Assembly: GCF_013128195.2 (NCBI RefSeq)
Contig: NZ_CP053452.2
Coordinates: forward strand, 3,224,001-3,288,000
Length of the DNA stretch: 64,000 bases
Reading direction: 5' to 3'
Source: Frigoriglobus tundricola
GTDB taxonomy: Bacteria; Planctomycetota; Planctomycetia; Gemmatales; Gemmataceae
Positions within the stretch are counted from its first letter, which is position 1, and every line of letters begins with the position of its first letter. Position numbers and translations under genes: made by a program. Below the pieces are notes generated by a model that saw nothing but the letters and a program-made list of their open reading frames with translations, did no database searches and was not told the origin of the DNA. Below are positions 55,906-64,000 of this stretch, one piece after another.

Positions 55906-56396
55906 CGGAGTCGCCTCGGAATGAAGGAAGGGAGTTAAACGCCACACGTGCGAGGAGAACACGAGCACGCATAAGGCACCCTCCTTCCGGGCGAGTTGAT
56001 GACTGCGGGCAATGAACGGACACGCAAGGGGTCGATAGGTTCGGTCCGTTGGCTTCGCGTCTACCGATCGAGATACCAGATCGCTTCAGCTCCCGACGCT
56101 TGCTGCTTACGGGCAGACCAGTTCATCTTGGACATCGAGGTTGCGATGAGGAAACCTCCACACTGTGTGAAGAGCCGTTTGGGTTTTCAGCCTGAAGGGC
56201 TGAAAACCCAAACACGGGGACACAACACCGAACCTGGCCGCGCGGACCACAACTCCGATACACGAACGCAATCCGCCCGACCACGAACGCGGGGAGCGAA
56301 AGGCGGAGGGACTTCGCGTCGTCCTGACGATTGACACCAGCCCTTCGCTAGACGAAACTGCACACTGTGCCGCCACCCATCTCTCGGGGTTTCCCG
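55906..56396. other. Intergenic region with a palindrome
   Basis: No supported gene was found. It contains the palindrome at 56177-56213, and otherwise nothing recognised. Confidence 0.5.
56177..56213. repeat. 16-bp palindrome of the CAGCCTGAAGGGCTG type
   Basis: Arms GTTTGGGTTTTCAGCC (56177-56192) and 56198-56213 are perfect inverse complements with a TGAAG loop. The core CAGCCTGAAGGGCTG is the same module as at 48872 and 58330. Confidence 0.8.
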
Positions 56397-56648
56397 ATGT
56401 CACGCCTCTTCGCCGGTCTGGTCCTCGTGGTTGCCGCCGAACCGGCCGCCGCGTGCATCAACGACGTCGAGTTGCCCACCCACGAGCGGGAGTTCCGATC
56501 CCAGTACCGCAGCCCGACCACGACGCCCCCCACCTCGCCCTCGGGGCCGACAAACCGACCGAGCGCCAGCCTGCTGGTCGGCACCGGGGTAGTACTCCTC
56601 GCTGGGGCGGTCGCCCTCACGCTGTCCGGCCGCCGGACGGGAAGCTGA
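56397..56648 (+). CDS. Small secreted/membrane protein
   Basis: The 83-residue protein has a signal peptide (MSRLFAGLVLVVAAEPAAAC). A Pro/Thr/Ser-rich middle follows (TTTPPTSPSGPTNRP), and then a C-terminal helix (LLVGTGVVLLAGAVALTLSGR). The stop lies 3 bases before the start of the next gene, so they form a transcription unit. ATG 56397 is chosen because it puts the signal peptide at the start; a frame from 56367 lacks this. No family recognised. Confidence 0.7.
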   Translation: MSRLFAGLVLVVAAEPAAACINDVELPTHEREFRSQYRSPTTTPPTSPSGPTNRPSASLLVGTGVVLLAGAVALTLSGRRTGS

Positions 56649-56651
56649 CCC

Positions 56652-58277
56652 GTGGGCGTTCGCATCCGCCAGTTTATCTGGATCGCCGGTGCGGCCGTAT
56701 TCGGTCTGTTCGCTGGGTGAGTCGGCGGGTCGCTGCCGCATCTCATCCCCCGCCCGGCCGATTACCCGTTCCTGGCCGAACAGGTGCCGCTCCCGCACCA
56801 CGTCCCTCAATACGCCGGTGGGGTGTCGCTGCGGTACGCGATGGTTCACGACGTGATCCATGAGCGGTTCCCGAAGCACGGCCCGGCCCACTACCGCGAG
56901 CGGAACCGACTGACCACGCACGCGCTCGCCGCCTTGGCCCCGGACGCCCCGGCCGCCTTCCCGCTGGCCGATGACCTCGCCGCAGGGCTGGAGCGACTCG
57001 GCCGCCCCAACGAAGCGGTCACGGTCGTGCGGGACAAGCTCGCCCGTCAACAGGCGAAGGGGATCACCGGCCGGCCCCTCTACACCTCCTACGCGAATCT
57101 CGGCACGTTTCTGATTCACACCAACGCCCAGAAGGCTCTGGCCGGCGACCCGGCCGCCCGAGACACGTTCCGGGAGGGCGTCGGGCTGGTTCGGAAGTCG
57201 GTCGAGGTGAACCCCGAGGCCCATTTCGGGCGAGAACGGTGGCAGGCGGCGGTCGCCGAGTTCCTGCTCGCCGCGATGGACAATCCGTCTCTGCTGCGGA
57301 CCTTCGACTGCCTGGGCAACCGGCTCGAGCGAGGGATCGAGGAGATCCTGAACCGGGAGACGAACTGGGTCGACACCGGGTACGGGCGGGCGACCGACGT
57401 GGAGTTCAGCAAGGGCCACGCGGCCGACGAGGTGCCGGGCTTCTTCGAGCCGGGCACGGACCCTGCCGACCCGGCCCGGTGGGCGGAGTTGAGCCGGGTC
57501 CGCCGGCACGTCACGAAGGTTGGAGCGGAACACGGGTGGGACGCGGTGCCGGTCCCGTCGCACCGGCAGCCGGTACCGTTCGATGAACCGGTGCTGGGCA
57601 TCATCGGCATGTGGCGACAGGGCGGCGGGGCGAACCCGCACTTCGCCCTGGCGATCGGGGAGGTGATGCTGCGGGTCGGGCAGCGGAACGTTGCCTGGGC
57701 GGCGTTCGAGAGGGCCTCGCGGTTGGCCGACCGCTATCCCCCGGACCGATCCACACAGGAGTTCCTTCGAGAGCACTGCCGAAAGCGGCAGACCGACATC
57801 GAGCGGACGCTGATGTACACGCCACCTGCCGACGCCCGGGGGCCGGCGTGGCAGAACGTCAGCCCGCCGCTTTCGCCCGCCGATGTGGCCGATCTGCGAC
57901 CACGGTTCGAGGGGGAACTGGCCCACGGGGAGGGCTACCAGCGGGCGTACCAACAGTATGAGGAGCAGCGGATCACAGCGGGCGTGTCGCTCGACGACCC
58001 GCACTTCTTCGACGCGTTCCACGCCGGTCGAGAGCCGATCGCCTCGCCAGTGGGGCCGGAAGAATGGTTCGTCTGGGTTCCGCGCGGAAAAATCTACGAG
58101 TATGCGGCCCGGCAGCGAAGGGCCTGGGGAGCGTTCGGAGCCGGTCTCGCGGCGATCCTGGCCGCGACGCTCATGCGGTGGCGAGCCGGCCATGCGGCCG
58201 GCGGTTCGGAAATCCGTTCCGAGGCTCCCCGCGTCGAACGCACCGAACTCGGCCCGCCGCCGGTGGGTGGTCCGTGA
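56652..58277 (+). pseudogene. Membrane protein of unknown function with TPR-like helices, in-frame TGA
   Basis: The frame starting at GTG 56652 gives VGVRIRQFIWIAGAAVFGLFAG, a signal/anchor helix, then a TGA at 56718-56720. The same frame then runs open to 58277. The downstream part is all-helical, with TPR-like pairs such as LAAGLERLGRPNEAVTVVRDKLARQ. It ends in a second helix (AFGAGLAAILAATLMRW). A TGG-to-TGA change would explain the stop. The alternative is a start at GTG 56784 without the anchor. It is directly behind the small protein gene (3 bases). No family recognised. Confidence 0.65.
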
Positions 58278-58323
58278 CCGACGGCCAGGAAAGAGCATTT
58301 TGGTGCGTGGTTGTCGTGCCTCG

Positions 58324-58480
58324 GTTTTTCAGCCTGAAGGGCTGAGTTTCCTGGGCCCAGGGCAACGCCCTGGGTGACCGCGTTCGAGTGGGTCGGTCGC
58401 GTTCGCGTGGCGTCTGGATTCTATCGCACGACAGGGCGCAGCCCTGGGCTCAGGAAGCTCAGCCCTTCAGGCTGAAAAAC
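58324..58480. repeat. Nested inverted repeat between convergent genes
   Basis: Forty-base arms (58324-58363 and 58441-58480, two mismatches) hold the CAGCCTGAAGGGCTG module and a CCCAGGGC module. They lie between the ends of convergent genes, so they could end transcripts from both sides. Confidence 0.85.
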
Positions 58481-58517
58481 CAAACGGCTCTACCCACGAC
58501 GCTCGCATCGAATCGAT

Positions 58518-59150
58518 TTATTCTTTCACTGCGGTGCCGGAAATGACCGTCGTGCGGCTGCGGAGGCCGGCGGCGACGGTCACCGACCGAGAGGTCTCGA
58601 ACGTCTTCCCGCCCGCCTTCCACCGGCCCTTCACCTCGAACGTGTGCGCTTCGCCCACTTTCAGAGTCGGCGAGGTCAGGGTCCACTCGGCCGCCGGGTC
58701 GCCGTTGACCTTTTTCCCGCCCACCCAGATCTCGGCCGCTGCGGGGAGCTGGACCACCAGCGTCGCGCTCGCCTCACCGGACAGGGTGTTCATCGTGGCA
58801 AGCTCCGTGTTCCGGAATCCGGCCCGGCCGGTCGGCACGGGAGCGGGTTCGATCACGATCGGGAAAACGGGCCACTGGTAATAGTCTCCGCCCCACGCCC
58901 CGCTCGGAACCCAGAGCTGGGGCGGGGCACTGAGGGAACCGCCTCCGACGCTGAACGGTGGCGGCACATCGGTCTGGACCGCGTACAGGGCACTTGAACC
59001 GTTGGTAATCGGGGGGGCAATCACCAACCGCCCGCCGACCACAGGGGGGCCGATGAGCACCGCGGAACCCGATGTCGTTGGGGCCGCCGTCTGAGCGGGC
59101 GCGACTGCGGGCAGAGCCAGGAGGGCAACGGCAGCGAGGGTGCGGGTCAT
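58518..59150 (-). CDS. Secreted TIGR03000-domain protein
   Basis: The 210-residue protein has a signal peptide (MTRTLAAVALLALPAVAPAQ). A Gly/Pro/Ser-rich middle follows, with LWVPSGAWGGDYYQWPVFP. The C-terminal domain matches the planctomycete TIGR03000 family: ATLVVQLPAAAEIWVGGKKV, then FEVKGRWKAGGKTFETSRSVTVAAG. The domain is beta-rich and its function is unknown. It is often found many times per genome. ATG 59150 has GGAG 10 bases upstream. A shared transcript with the next minus gene (59240-59596) is possible, with 89 bases between. Confidence 0.85.
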   Translation of the reverse strand: MTRTLAAVALLALPAVAPAQTAAPTTSGSAVLIGPPVVGGRLVIAPPITNGSSALYAVQTDVPPPFSVGGGSLSAPPQLWVPSGAWGGDYYQWPVFPIVIEPAPVPTGRAGFRNTELATMNTLSGEASATLVVQLPAAAEIWVGGKKVNGDPAAEWTLTSPTLKVGEAHTFEVKGRWKAGGKTFETSRSVTVAAGLRSRTTVISGTAVKE

Positions 59151-59239
59151 GGGAATTCTCTCCGGTGTGCGTGAGACAATCTATAATACCCGCCCCCTTG
59201 GCCCGATGCACCAGATCCCTTTCGCTGAAACCGCTCCCG

Positions 59240-59596
59240 TCAGTCGGTCACGTCGGCGATCCCGCGGACCGGCGTTCCGTTCGGGTACTGATCGGCGGAC
59301 GCCCAGTGCTCGACCACCATCCGCTTGCCCACCGGCGTCCACCGCTCGACACGGCTGTCTTCACACACGAACAGGTACGTGCCCCGGACCGACGTCACCT
59401 TTCCGTCGGAGGTGCGGGCGGGTTCGGAAACCGACGCGGTCCCGTCCTTCTTGATTTCGACCTTCTCGACGACACCGTTGGCGAACTCGACGCTCCACTT
59501 CCCGACCGGGAGCGCCGGATCTGGGGGACGCGGCGGGTCGGCCTGGGCCAGCGAAACGGTGAGACAGGCCGTAAGCAGGAACGCAATCGTTCGCAT
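59240..59596 (-). CDS. Small secreted protein
   Basis: The 118-residue protein has a signal peptide (MRTIAFLLTACLTVSLAQAD). A beta-rich mature domain follows: WSVEFANGVVEKVEIKKDGTA, then VRGTYLFVCEDSRVERWTPV and MVVEHWASADQYPNG. The alternating strands resemble small lipocalin-like or TIGR03067-like domains, but I cannot assign a family. ATG 59596 has GGAG about 9 bases upstream; a longer frame to 59704 does not. It lies on the minus strand between the larger secreted protein and the TIGR03000 gene. Confidence 0.72.
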   Translation of the reverse strand: MRTIAFLLTACLTVSLAQADPPRPPDPALPVGKWSVEFANGVVEKVEIKKDGTASVSEPARTSDGKVTSVRGTYLFVCEDSRVERWTPVGKRMVVEHWASADQYPNGTPVRGIADVTD

Positions 59597-59666
59597 CGGA
59601 CGTTCTCCGGTTGGGACCAACCGATGATACTCGACCGGCGGGAACGCGGGAACGGGTCTGCCACTC

Positions 59667-60788
59667 TCAAGCCTGATTCGGCGTGGAACGCGAACCGGCG
59701 GCACTCCTTTGCATTCGGAGCCGGACCAGCACGCCGAGCAACACGGCCGCAGTCACCACTCCGCCCAGCCCCAGCCAACCGATTCGTTTCGCCCACGTGC
59801 TGACGTGCGCGACCAGCGTGTCGGACCAGGCCGGCGGAGTCGGCTCGGGTTCCAGGGTTCCGTCATCGCGGACACGGAGCGCGAAACTGTTCCGGTGGAC
59901 CGTCATTTCCGGACGGAGCGCGATTCGGAAGTCGTCATCGCTGACGACGGGATCGAACGTCAGCGCCTCGACGCGAACGCGACGGGCCACGGCCGGAGGC
60001 CGATCGGGTCGCAGGTCCGATCGCTCCCACGTCTGCGGCAACCAGCCGTGCGGGGTCTCCTGGTAACGAATGCGGATCTCGGCACCATAACCGTTCGCCC
60101 GCTCGATCCGCCACCGGACAATCACTCCGCGTTCGTCATCGACCCACAGCGTCTCCTTCGATTCTGTTCGCGCCGTCGTGTCGTGGAGTATGATGCAGGC
60201 CCGCCCCTCGACCGCCTCCCGACCGGACGAACGAAACTGGCCGGGTTTGGCCCGCCAATCGAATGGGAGCGCCGTGACCCGCTCCGTCCAGATCAGGCCG
60301 TGCACCCAAAAGAGCGGGCCGAACTCGTCCGTTAACCGCGCCGAGGAGCCCCAGGGACCGAGCCAGATACTCGGAAAGACCGGTTCGATCGGAGCTTTGG
60401 CGGCATCAAAGTCGTGCGCCTGGGCGAACGACTGTTCGTTGCCGTCGTACCGGTGAATCGTGCGAACCCGACTGAGCCGCTCCCGGCGGTTCAGGATGTG
60501 AGTGATTTCGTCTTTGTCCATTCGGAGCCGCTTGCGTGTGGGATCGAGCAGGACGAGTGCGGAACCGGTGTACGCGCCGTCCTCTCCCGGCTTCGGAGCG
60601 TCCGGGTTGGGATTGGTCGGGAAAGAATCCCATCGGATCACATAACTCACAACCGGGGCCGCCCGCCGCAACTGGTCCCACCGGGCCACCATTCGGGCCG
60701 CGTCGTCGTTCGGAGGTTGTGCGCCCGCCGGCGCCAGCACGAACACCCCGAACACCGCCGCACACACGATACGCCGAGTCGAAAACAT
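59667..60788 (-). CDS. Exported protein with C-terminal membrane helix, function unknown
   Basis: The 373-residue protein has a signal peptide (VCAAVFGVFVLAPAGAQ) and a beta-rich middle. Segments such as SYVIRWDSFPTNP, LDPTRKRLRMDKDE, TLWVDDERGVIVRWRIE and ETPHGWLPQTWERSDLRP suggest a LolA/LolB-like half-barrel for binding lipids; this is a loose resemblance. The C-terminal helix (IGWLGLGGVVTAAVLLGVLVRLRM) anchors it. ATG 60788 is used. It is upstream of the two smaller secreted genes on the same strand, 70 bases from the first. Confidence 0.72.
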   Translation of the reverse strand: MFSTRRIVCAAVFGVFVLAPAGAQPPNDDAARMVARWDQLRRAAPVVSYVIRWDSFPTNPNPDAPKPGEDGAYTGSALVLLDPTRKRLRMDKDEITHILNRRERLSRVRTIHRYDGNEQSFAQAHDFDAAKAPIEPVFPSIWLGPWGSSARLTDEFGPLFWVHGLIWTERVTALPFDWRAKPGQFRSSGREAVEGRACIILHDTTARTESKETLWVDDERGVIVRWRIERANGYGAEIRIRYQETPHGWLPQTWERSDLRPDRPPAVARRVRVEALTFDPVVSDDDFRIALRPEMTVHRNSFALRVRDDGTLEPEPTPPAWSDTLVAHVSTWAKRIGWLGLGGVVTAAVLLGVLVRLRMQRSAAGSRSTPNQA

Positions 60789-60943
60789 GATACCGCCCGT
60801 TCTCGGAAGGTAACGGTTCGGATGGGATTATCCGTGCGGCAACGAACGATGTTCACGGAAAAAACGATGAGTAATAGCGGGGCACCTGATCTCGCCCATG
60901 AGGGGCGAGATCGGCGTCCATCAATAGTGGGCGTGCAGATCGC

Positions 60944-61870
60944 TCAGAATCCGGTCGTGCTGGCTGGCCCGAACCCGTTGTTCGAACCGAACGTCGCACC
61001 CGGCCCGAACCCGCCCGATGCCGCACCCCCGGCCGTGCTGGCGGGCCCGAACCCGCCCGACGCTGCACCGCCCACTGTGCTCGCTGGTCCGAACCCGCCC
61101 GATGCCGCACCCCCGGCCGTGTTGGCCGGGCCAAATCCCTCGGACGAACTGCTGCCGTTGGAGTTGGCCGGGCCGAATCCGGCGGTCGCGGTCGCCGGCC
61201 CGAATTGGCCGGTCGACGTCAGTGCGATGCCGCTGAACCCGCTCGTGTCGGGCGCACCGATCGCCCCGAACCCGGTCGTTCCCGGTGAGCCGATCCCGCT
61301 CGTGCTGAAGCCGCCCAGCGCCTCGAACAGGCTGAGCGTGTTGGCCGCCCCGCCCGCCCCGAGCAGATCGACCTCGGTGAGCAGTTCTTGCTGCGTGACC
61401 AGCAGTTGCGCCTCCGCGAACGAGACGGCCGCGGAGTTGGAACTGAACCTCAGCTCCGTTCGGTCCAGAGCGGCGGCCTGGATCGCGTCCATCGTGCTCA
61501 GGGCGAGGAACTGGGAGTCGATTTCCGCAGCGCTCCGGGTGGGGAGCTCCTGAGCGATTGCCGTATCGAACGACGATAGTTGGACCGAGAGCCCCAACTG
61601 CCTGAGAACCGGGGTGATCTGGTTCAGTGCGTTGAGTTGGGTCGTGTACAGTTGCTCTCCGGCCGCCCGGGTCTGCGAATTCGCCCCCCGAGTCGCTTCG
61701 ACCATGCCCAGCCACGCTTGCACCATGTCCAGCCGGGCCGATTCGGCGAGGAACGCCTGATCCAGAAGTGGGGCCGCGGCCGGCGTCGTTCGATCTTCGA
61801 GCGACTCGAGACCCAGCGCCGGGCCGTTCTTCCCGCCCGACGCGCGTCGTGAACCCGCGTTCTCGAACAT
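60944..61870 (-). CDS. Exported DUF4142-like protein with FGPA repeats
   Basis: The 308-residue protein has an N-terminal export motif like the giant surface protein (LGLESLEDRTTPA). The helical part DQAFLAESARLDMVQAWLGM, with QTRAAGEQLYTTQLNALNQ, resembles DUF4142 (ferritin-like four-helix bundle). The second half is low-complexity with repeated GFGPASTAGGAASG units of 14 residues (42 bp), ending NNGFGPASTTGF. ATG 61870 has GGAG 8 bases upstream. It probably acts outside the cytoplasm; function unknown. It is on the minus strand, 155 bases before the LolA-like gene. Confidence 0.72.
   Translation of the reverse strand: MFENAGSRRASGGKNGPALGLESLEDRTTPAAAPLLDQAFLAESARLDMVQAWLGMVEATRGANSQTRAAGEQLYTTQLNALNQITPVLRQLGLSVQLSSFDTAIAQELPTRSAAEIDSQFLALSTMDAIQAAALDRTELRFSSNSAAVSFAEAQLLVTQQELLTEVDLLGAGGAANTLSLFEALGGFSTSGIGSPGTTGFGAIGAPDTSGFSGIALTSTGQFGPATATAGFGPANSNGSSSSEGFGPANTAGGAASGGFGPASTVGGAASGGFGPASTAGGAASGGFGPGATFGSNNGFGPASTTGF
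60960..61135 (-). repeat. 42-bp coding repeats (FGPA units)
   Basis: Three closely similar 42-bp units and flanking partial ones encode GFGPA-S/N-T-x-GGAASG. They form a low-complexity tail. Confidence 0.75.
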
Positions 61871-62454
61871 GAGACCGTCTCCGCCCGGCCCGCCGTCGGC
61901 TGCGGACAAGGCCACGCGGTGTATCGGTACCCCGGGCGCCGCCGACGGGCCACCGGGAGGTGAATGGGGCGCTCCGGTTCGGAGTACCCTGTGTAGCGAA
62001 AGCCGCCGGCCCGAATGTCCGTTTCCAACGGAGAGGGAGCCGCGGCCGACCGGAAAATGCAATCGGCGTACCCACTCGCGGGTACGACTCGGAAAGAACG
62101 CAGAGTCAGACACTTGAGCAGCAGGAATGCGTCGATTCGGTCAGCCAGCCGCGAAACGGCCGACGAAGAAGACCTCCCCCCCACCCCCTCCCTTCAGGGA
62201 GGGGGAGGAAGACGAAGCCCCCCAAGGGGAGAAGAGTTAAACACTGAAGAGCGTCTTGCTCCCCCTTCCCTTCAGGAAGGGGGGGCCGGGGGGGAGGTTC
62301 TTCGCCTTCGCACTGGAAAACGAAGCATGATGGGCCGGACGTGTCTTTCGCTCCCGCGCCGAACGCGACCGAGTGCGGAAGGGCAGTTGCGCAGAGCCGG
62401 GCGCACCTCGCCCACGCGGCGGGGCCGCGTCTGCGCGGTGGCCCTCGAGCCGCT
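61871..62454. other. Intergenic region with two G/C palindromes
   Basis: No supported gene was found. It carries two related palindromes near 62184-62205 and 62261-62283. The start side should hold the promoter for the DUF4142-like gene. Confidence 0.5.
62184..62283. repeat. Pair of CTCCC-TTCA-GGGAG type palindromes
   Basis: CCCCCTCCC (62184-62192) pairs with 62197-62205. CCCCCTTCC (62261-62269) pairs with 62275-62283. Both have a loop with TTCA. They are two copies of one small palindrome family, and they lie just past the stop of the downstream kinase gene (62455, minus), where they could end its transcript. Confidence 0.7.
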
Positions 62455-64000
62455 TTAGCGGCGGCCGGGCTTCTTCGGGGCGTCCATCTTCTCGAGCGCT
62501 TTCTGCGCGTCCTCGTCGCCCCGGGCCGCCGCCGACTCGTAGAGCTGGCGCGCCTTGGCGTAGTCCTTCTTCAGCCCCAGCCCGTTGTGGTACATGTAGC
62601 CGAGGTTGTAGAACGCCTCCGCCAGCCCCTTCTTCATGGCCTTCTCGAACAACTCGCGCGCCTTGCGGAAGTCCTGCTCGACGCCCATCCCGTACTGGTA
62701 CATGTACCCGAGCGAGCTGTAGGCCTGGGCGTTCCCCTGGGCCTGCGCCTTCTCCAGGTAGTAGCGCGCCTTGGTGTAGTCCAGCGGCACCCCCAGCCCC
62801 TTGAGGTACATGAACCCGAGGCTGTTCTGCGCGACCGCGAACCCCTGCTTGGCGGACAGTTCGAAGAGTTCGAGCGCCTTCGCGTAGTCCTGGGGCACGC
62901 CCAGCCCCTCGAGGTACATGAACCCGAGGCCGTTCTGCGCCTTCGCGTACCCCTGCGCGGCCGACTGCACGTACAGTTCGAGCGCCCTCGCGTAGTTCAG
63001 CGGGACCCCCAGTTCGTGCAGGTACAGGCACCCGAGGCTGTACTGTCCGGCGGCGTCCCCCTGCGCGACGGCCTTCTCGTACAGCTCGCGGGCCATCCGG
63101 TAGTCCCGCGGGACGCCCAGCCCCTTGAGGTACATGTACCCGAGGTTGTTCTGCGCCCGCGCGTCCCCCTGCGCGGCGGCCAGCTCGTACAACTCGCACG
63201 CCTTCTCGTAGTCCCGCGGGACGCCCAGCGCGTACTGGTACAGGCTCCCGAGGCTGTTCTGGGCGGGCGCGTACCCCTGGGCCGCGGCCCGTTCGAAGAG
63301 CCGGCGGGCGCGGTCCGGGTCGCGCGGGACGCCGGGGGCGCCGTAGTAGTACGCTTCGGCCTGCTTGAAGTCCTCAACGGTCGTGATGAGGCGCTCGGCG
63401 TCCACGAGCCGCCGGATGCGGTCGATCTCCTCGGCGAACGCGTGTGCGGACGCGTACCGGTCGTTGGGATTGGTTTCCAGCGCGCGGAGGCACAGCGGGT
63501 TCAACCGCGTGTCGAGCCCGGGGTACGCTTCGGACGGGAGGCGGAGCCGCTGCGCCCACACGCCGACGCCCTGGGCCAGCACCTCCGCCGAGAGCCACGG
63601 GAACGGGTGCGTGCCGGTCAGCAGCTCGTACAGGATCGCGCCGAGACTGAACACGTCGGAGCGCGGGCCGGGCACGAACGCCCCGCCGGGCCGCCACTGT
63701 TCCGGCGCCATGTACCGGTTGACGCCCCCGGCCGGAGACGCGGCCGTGCCGTCGGCGCGCGCCCAGCCGTAGTCCGAGACGACCAGCTTGTCGCCGTCAA
63801 TGAAGATGTTGTCCGGCTTCAGGGCGCGGTGGACGATCCCGGCCGTGTGAAGGGTGCCCAGCCCCCGGGCGAGCCCGAAGATCCGGTCCAGGGTGGCGCG
63901 GACCGGCGCGACCGGGTTGGCGCGCATCCACTGGGCGAGCGTCCCGCTTTCGTAGTACGGCATGACGAGAAACGGCCGGCCGCTCGCCAGTCCGATCTCG
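62455..64000 (-). CDS. Pseudokinase with Sel1 repeats, C-terminal part (runs off the window)
   Basis: The visible 514 residues start inside a kinase domain (EIGLASGRPFLVMPYYESG) and continue beyond 64000. The catalytic loop reads IVHRALKPDNIFI: HRD has become HRA, losing the catalytic Asp. DFG has become DYG (VSDYGWARA). The APE-like MAPEQW is present. The lobe should not phosphorylate substrates, but may bind ATP. After about residue 200 come about eight Sel1 repeats of 36 residues (AAAQGDARAQNNLGYMYLKGLGVPRDY) forming an alpha-solenoid. It ends at TAA 62455. It is the sixth kinase-fold gene of the window. Confidence 0.88.
   Translation of the reverse strand, partial: EIGLASGRPFLVMPYYESGTLAQWMRANPVAPVRATLDRIFGLARGLGTLHTAGIVHRALKPDNIFIDGDKLVVSDYGWARADGTAASPAGGVNRYMAPEQWRPGGAFVPGPRSDVFSLGAILYELLTGTHPFPWLSAEVLAQGVGVWAQRLRLPSEAYPGLDTRLNPLCLRALETNPNDRYASAHAFAEEIDRIRRLVDAERLITTVEDFKQAEAYYYGAPGVPRDPDRARRLFERAAAQGYAPAQNSLGSLYQYALGVPRDYEKACELYELAAAQGDARAQNNLGYMYLKGLGVPRDYRMARELYEKAVAQGDAAGQYSLGCLYLHELGVPLNYARALELYVQSAAQGYAKAQNGLGFMYLEGLGVPQDYAKALELFELSAKQGFAVAQNSLGFMYLKGLGVPLDYTKARYYLEKAQAQGNAQAYSSLGYMYQYGMGVEQDFRKARELFEKAMKKGLAEAFYNLGYMYHNGLGLKKDYAKARQLYESAAARGDEDAQKALEKMDAPKKPGRR

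Overview
The window is bacterial, very GC-rich and densely coded on both strands. It has the hallmarks of a Gemmata-type planctomycete (order Gemmatales). These are: six Ser/Thr protein kinases fused to TPR, WD40 or Sel1 repeats; two variant ECF-type sigma factors, one fused to WD40; secreted TIGR03067 and TIGR03000 proteins; BatA/VWA and FG-GAP proteins; an N-terminal 'LE-x-R-x-TPA' motif on two exported proteins; H4MPT-type C1 genes (DUF447 and beta-RFAP synthase); and many intergenic palindromic repeats. No rRNA, tRNA or CRISPR array was recognised. All assignments come from reading the sequence and from knowledge of the families; no database search was run.

Layout. 1-5.2 kb: start of a fatty acid desaturase, an RRM RNA-binding protein, ribosomal protein S21 (rpsU) and a large kinase-TPR protein with a strong promoter. 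5.3-12.7 kb: an H4MPT biosynthesis pair, a patatin-like lipase, glycyl-tRNA synthetase preceded by a perfect 36-bp hairpin, a GT39-like membrane protein and a TIGR03067 protein. 13-19.4 kb: a zeta-toxin pair, a BatA/VWA protein, folC, a small secreted protein and an alpha/beta hydrolase. 19.5-20.9 kb: a decayed IS630 element with 18-bp terminal repeats. 21-24.5 kb: an ECF-like sigma factor and a kinase. 24.5-32.1 kb: an AT-rich leader and a 2344-residue surface protein containing exact 471-bp tandem repeats, twelve Ig-like domains and an FG-GAP-like end, closed by a 25-bp terminator stem. 33-43 kb: apgM, an MBL-fold protein, two kinases and a sigma-WD40 fusion. 43-47 kb: a membrane protein, ROK glucokinase, a HEAT-repeat protein and a NagA-like deacetylase. 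47-51 kb: a three-gene set (ExbB/MotA-like channel, Hsp70-like ATPase, VWA protein with an ExbD/MotB-like anchor). 51.5-64 kb: an FG-GAP protein, a kinase-WD40 protein, an RbfA-like protein, small secreted proteins, and a pseudokinase with Sel1 repeats running off the end.

Two themes stand out. First, many genes are broken by shifts inside G runs or (GC)n runs, sometimes several in one gene and sometimes compensated. This looks more like base-calling error than decay, so the interrupted genes are probably functional in the organism. Second, the 47.1-51.2 kb channel, ATPase and VWA set looks like an ion-driven envelope machine I do not recognise as described. It is the best candidate here for a new system.
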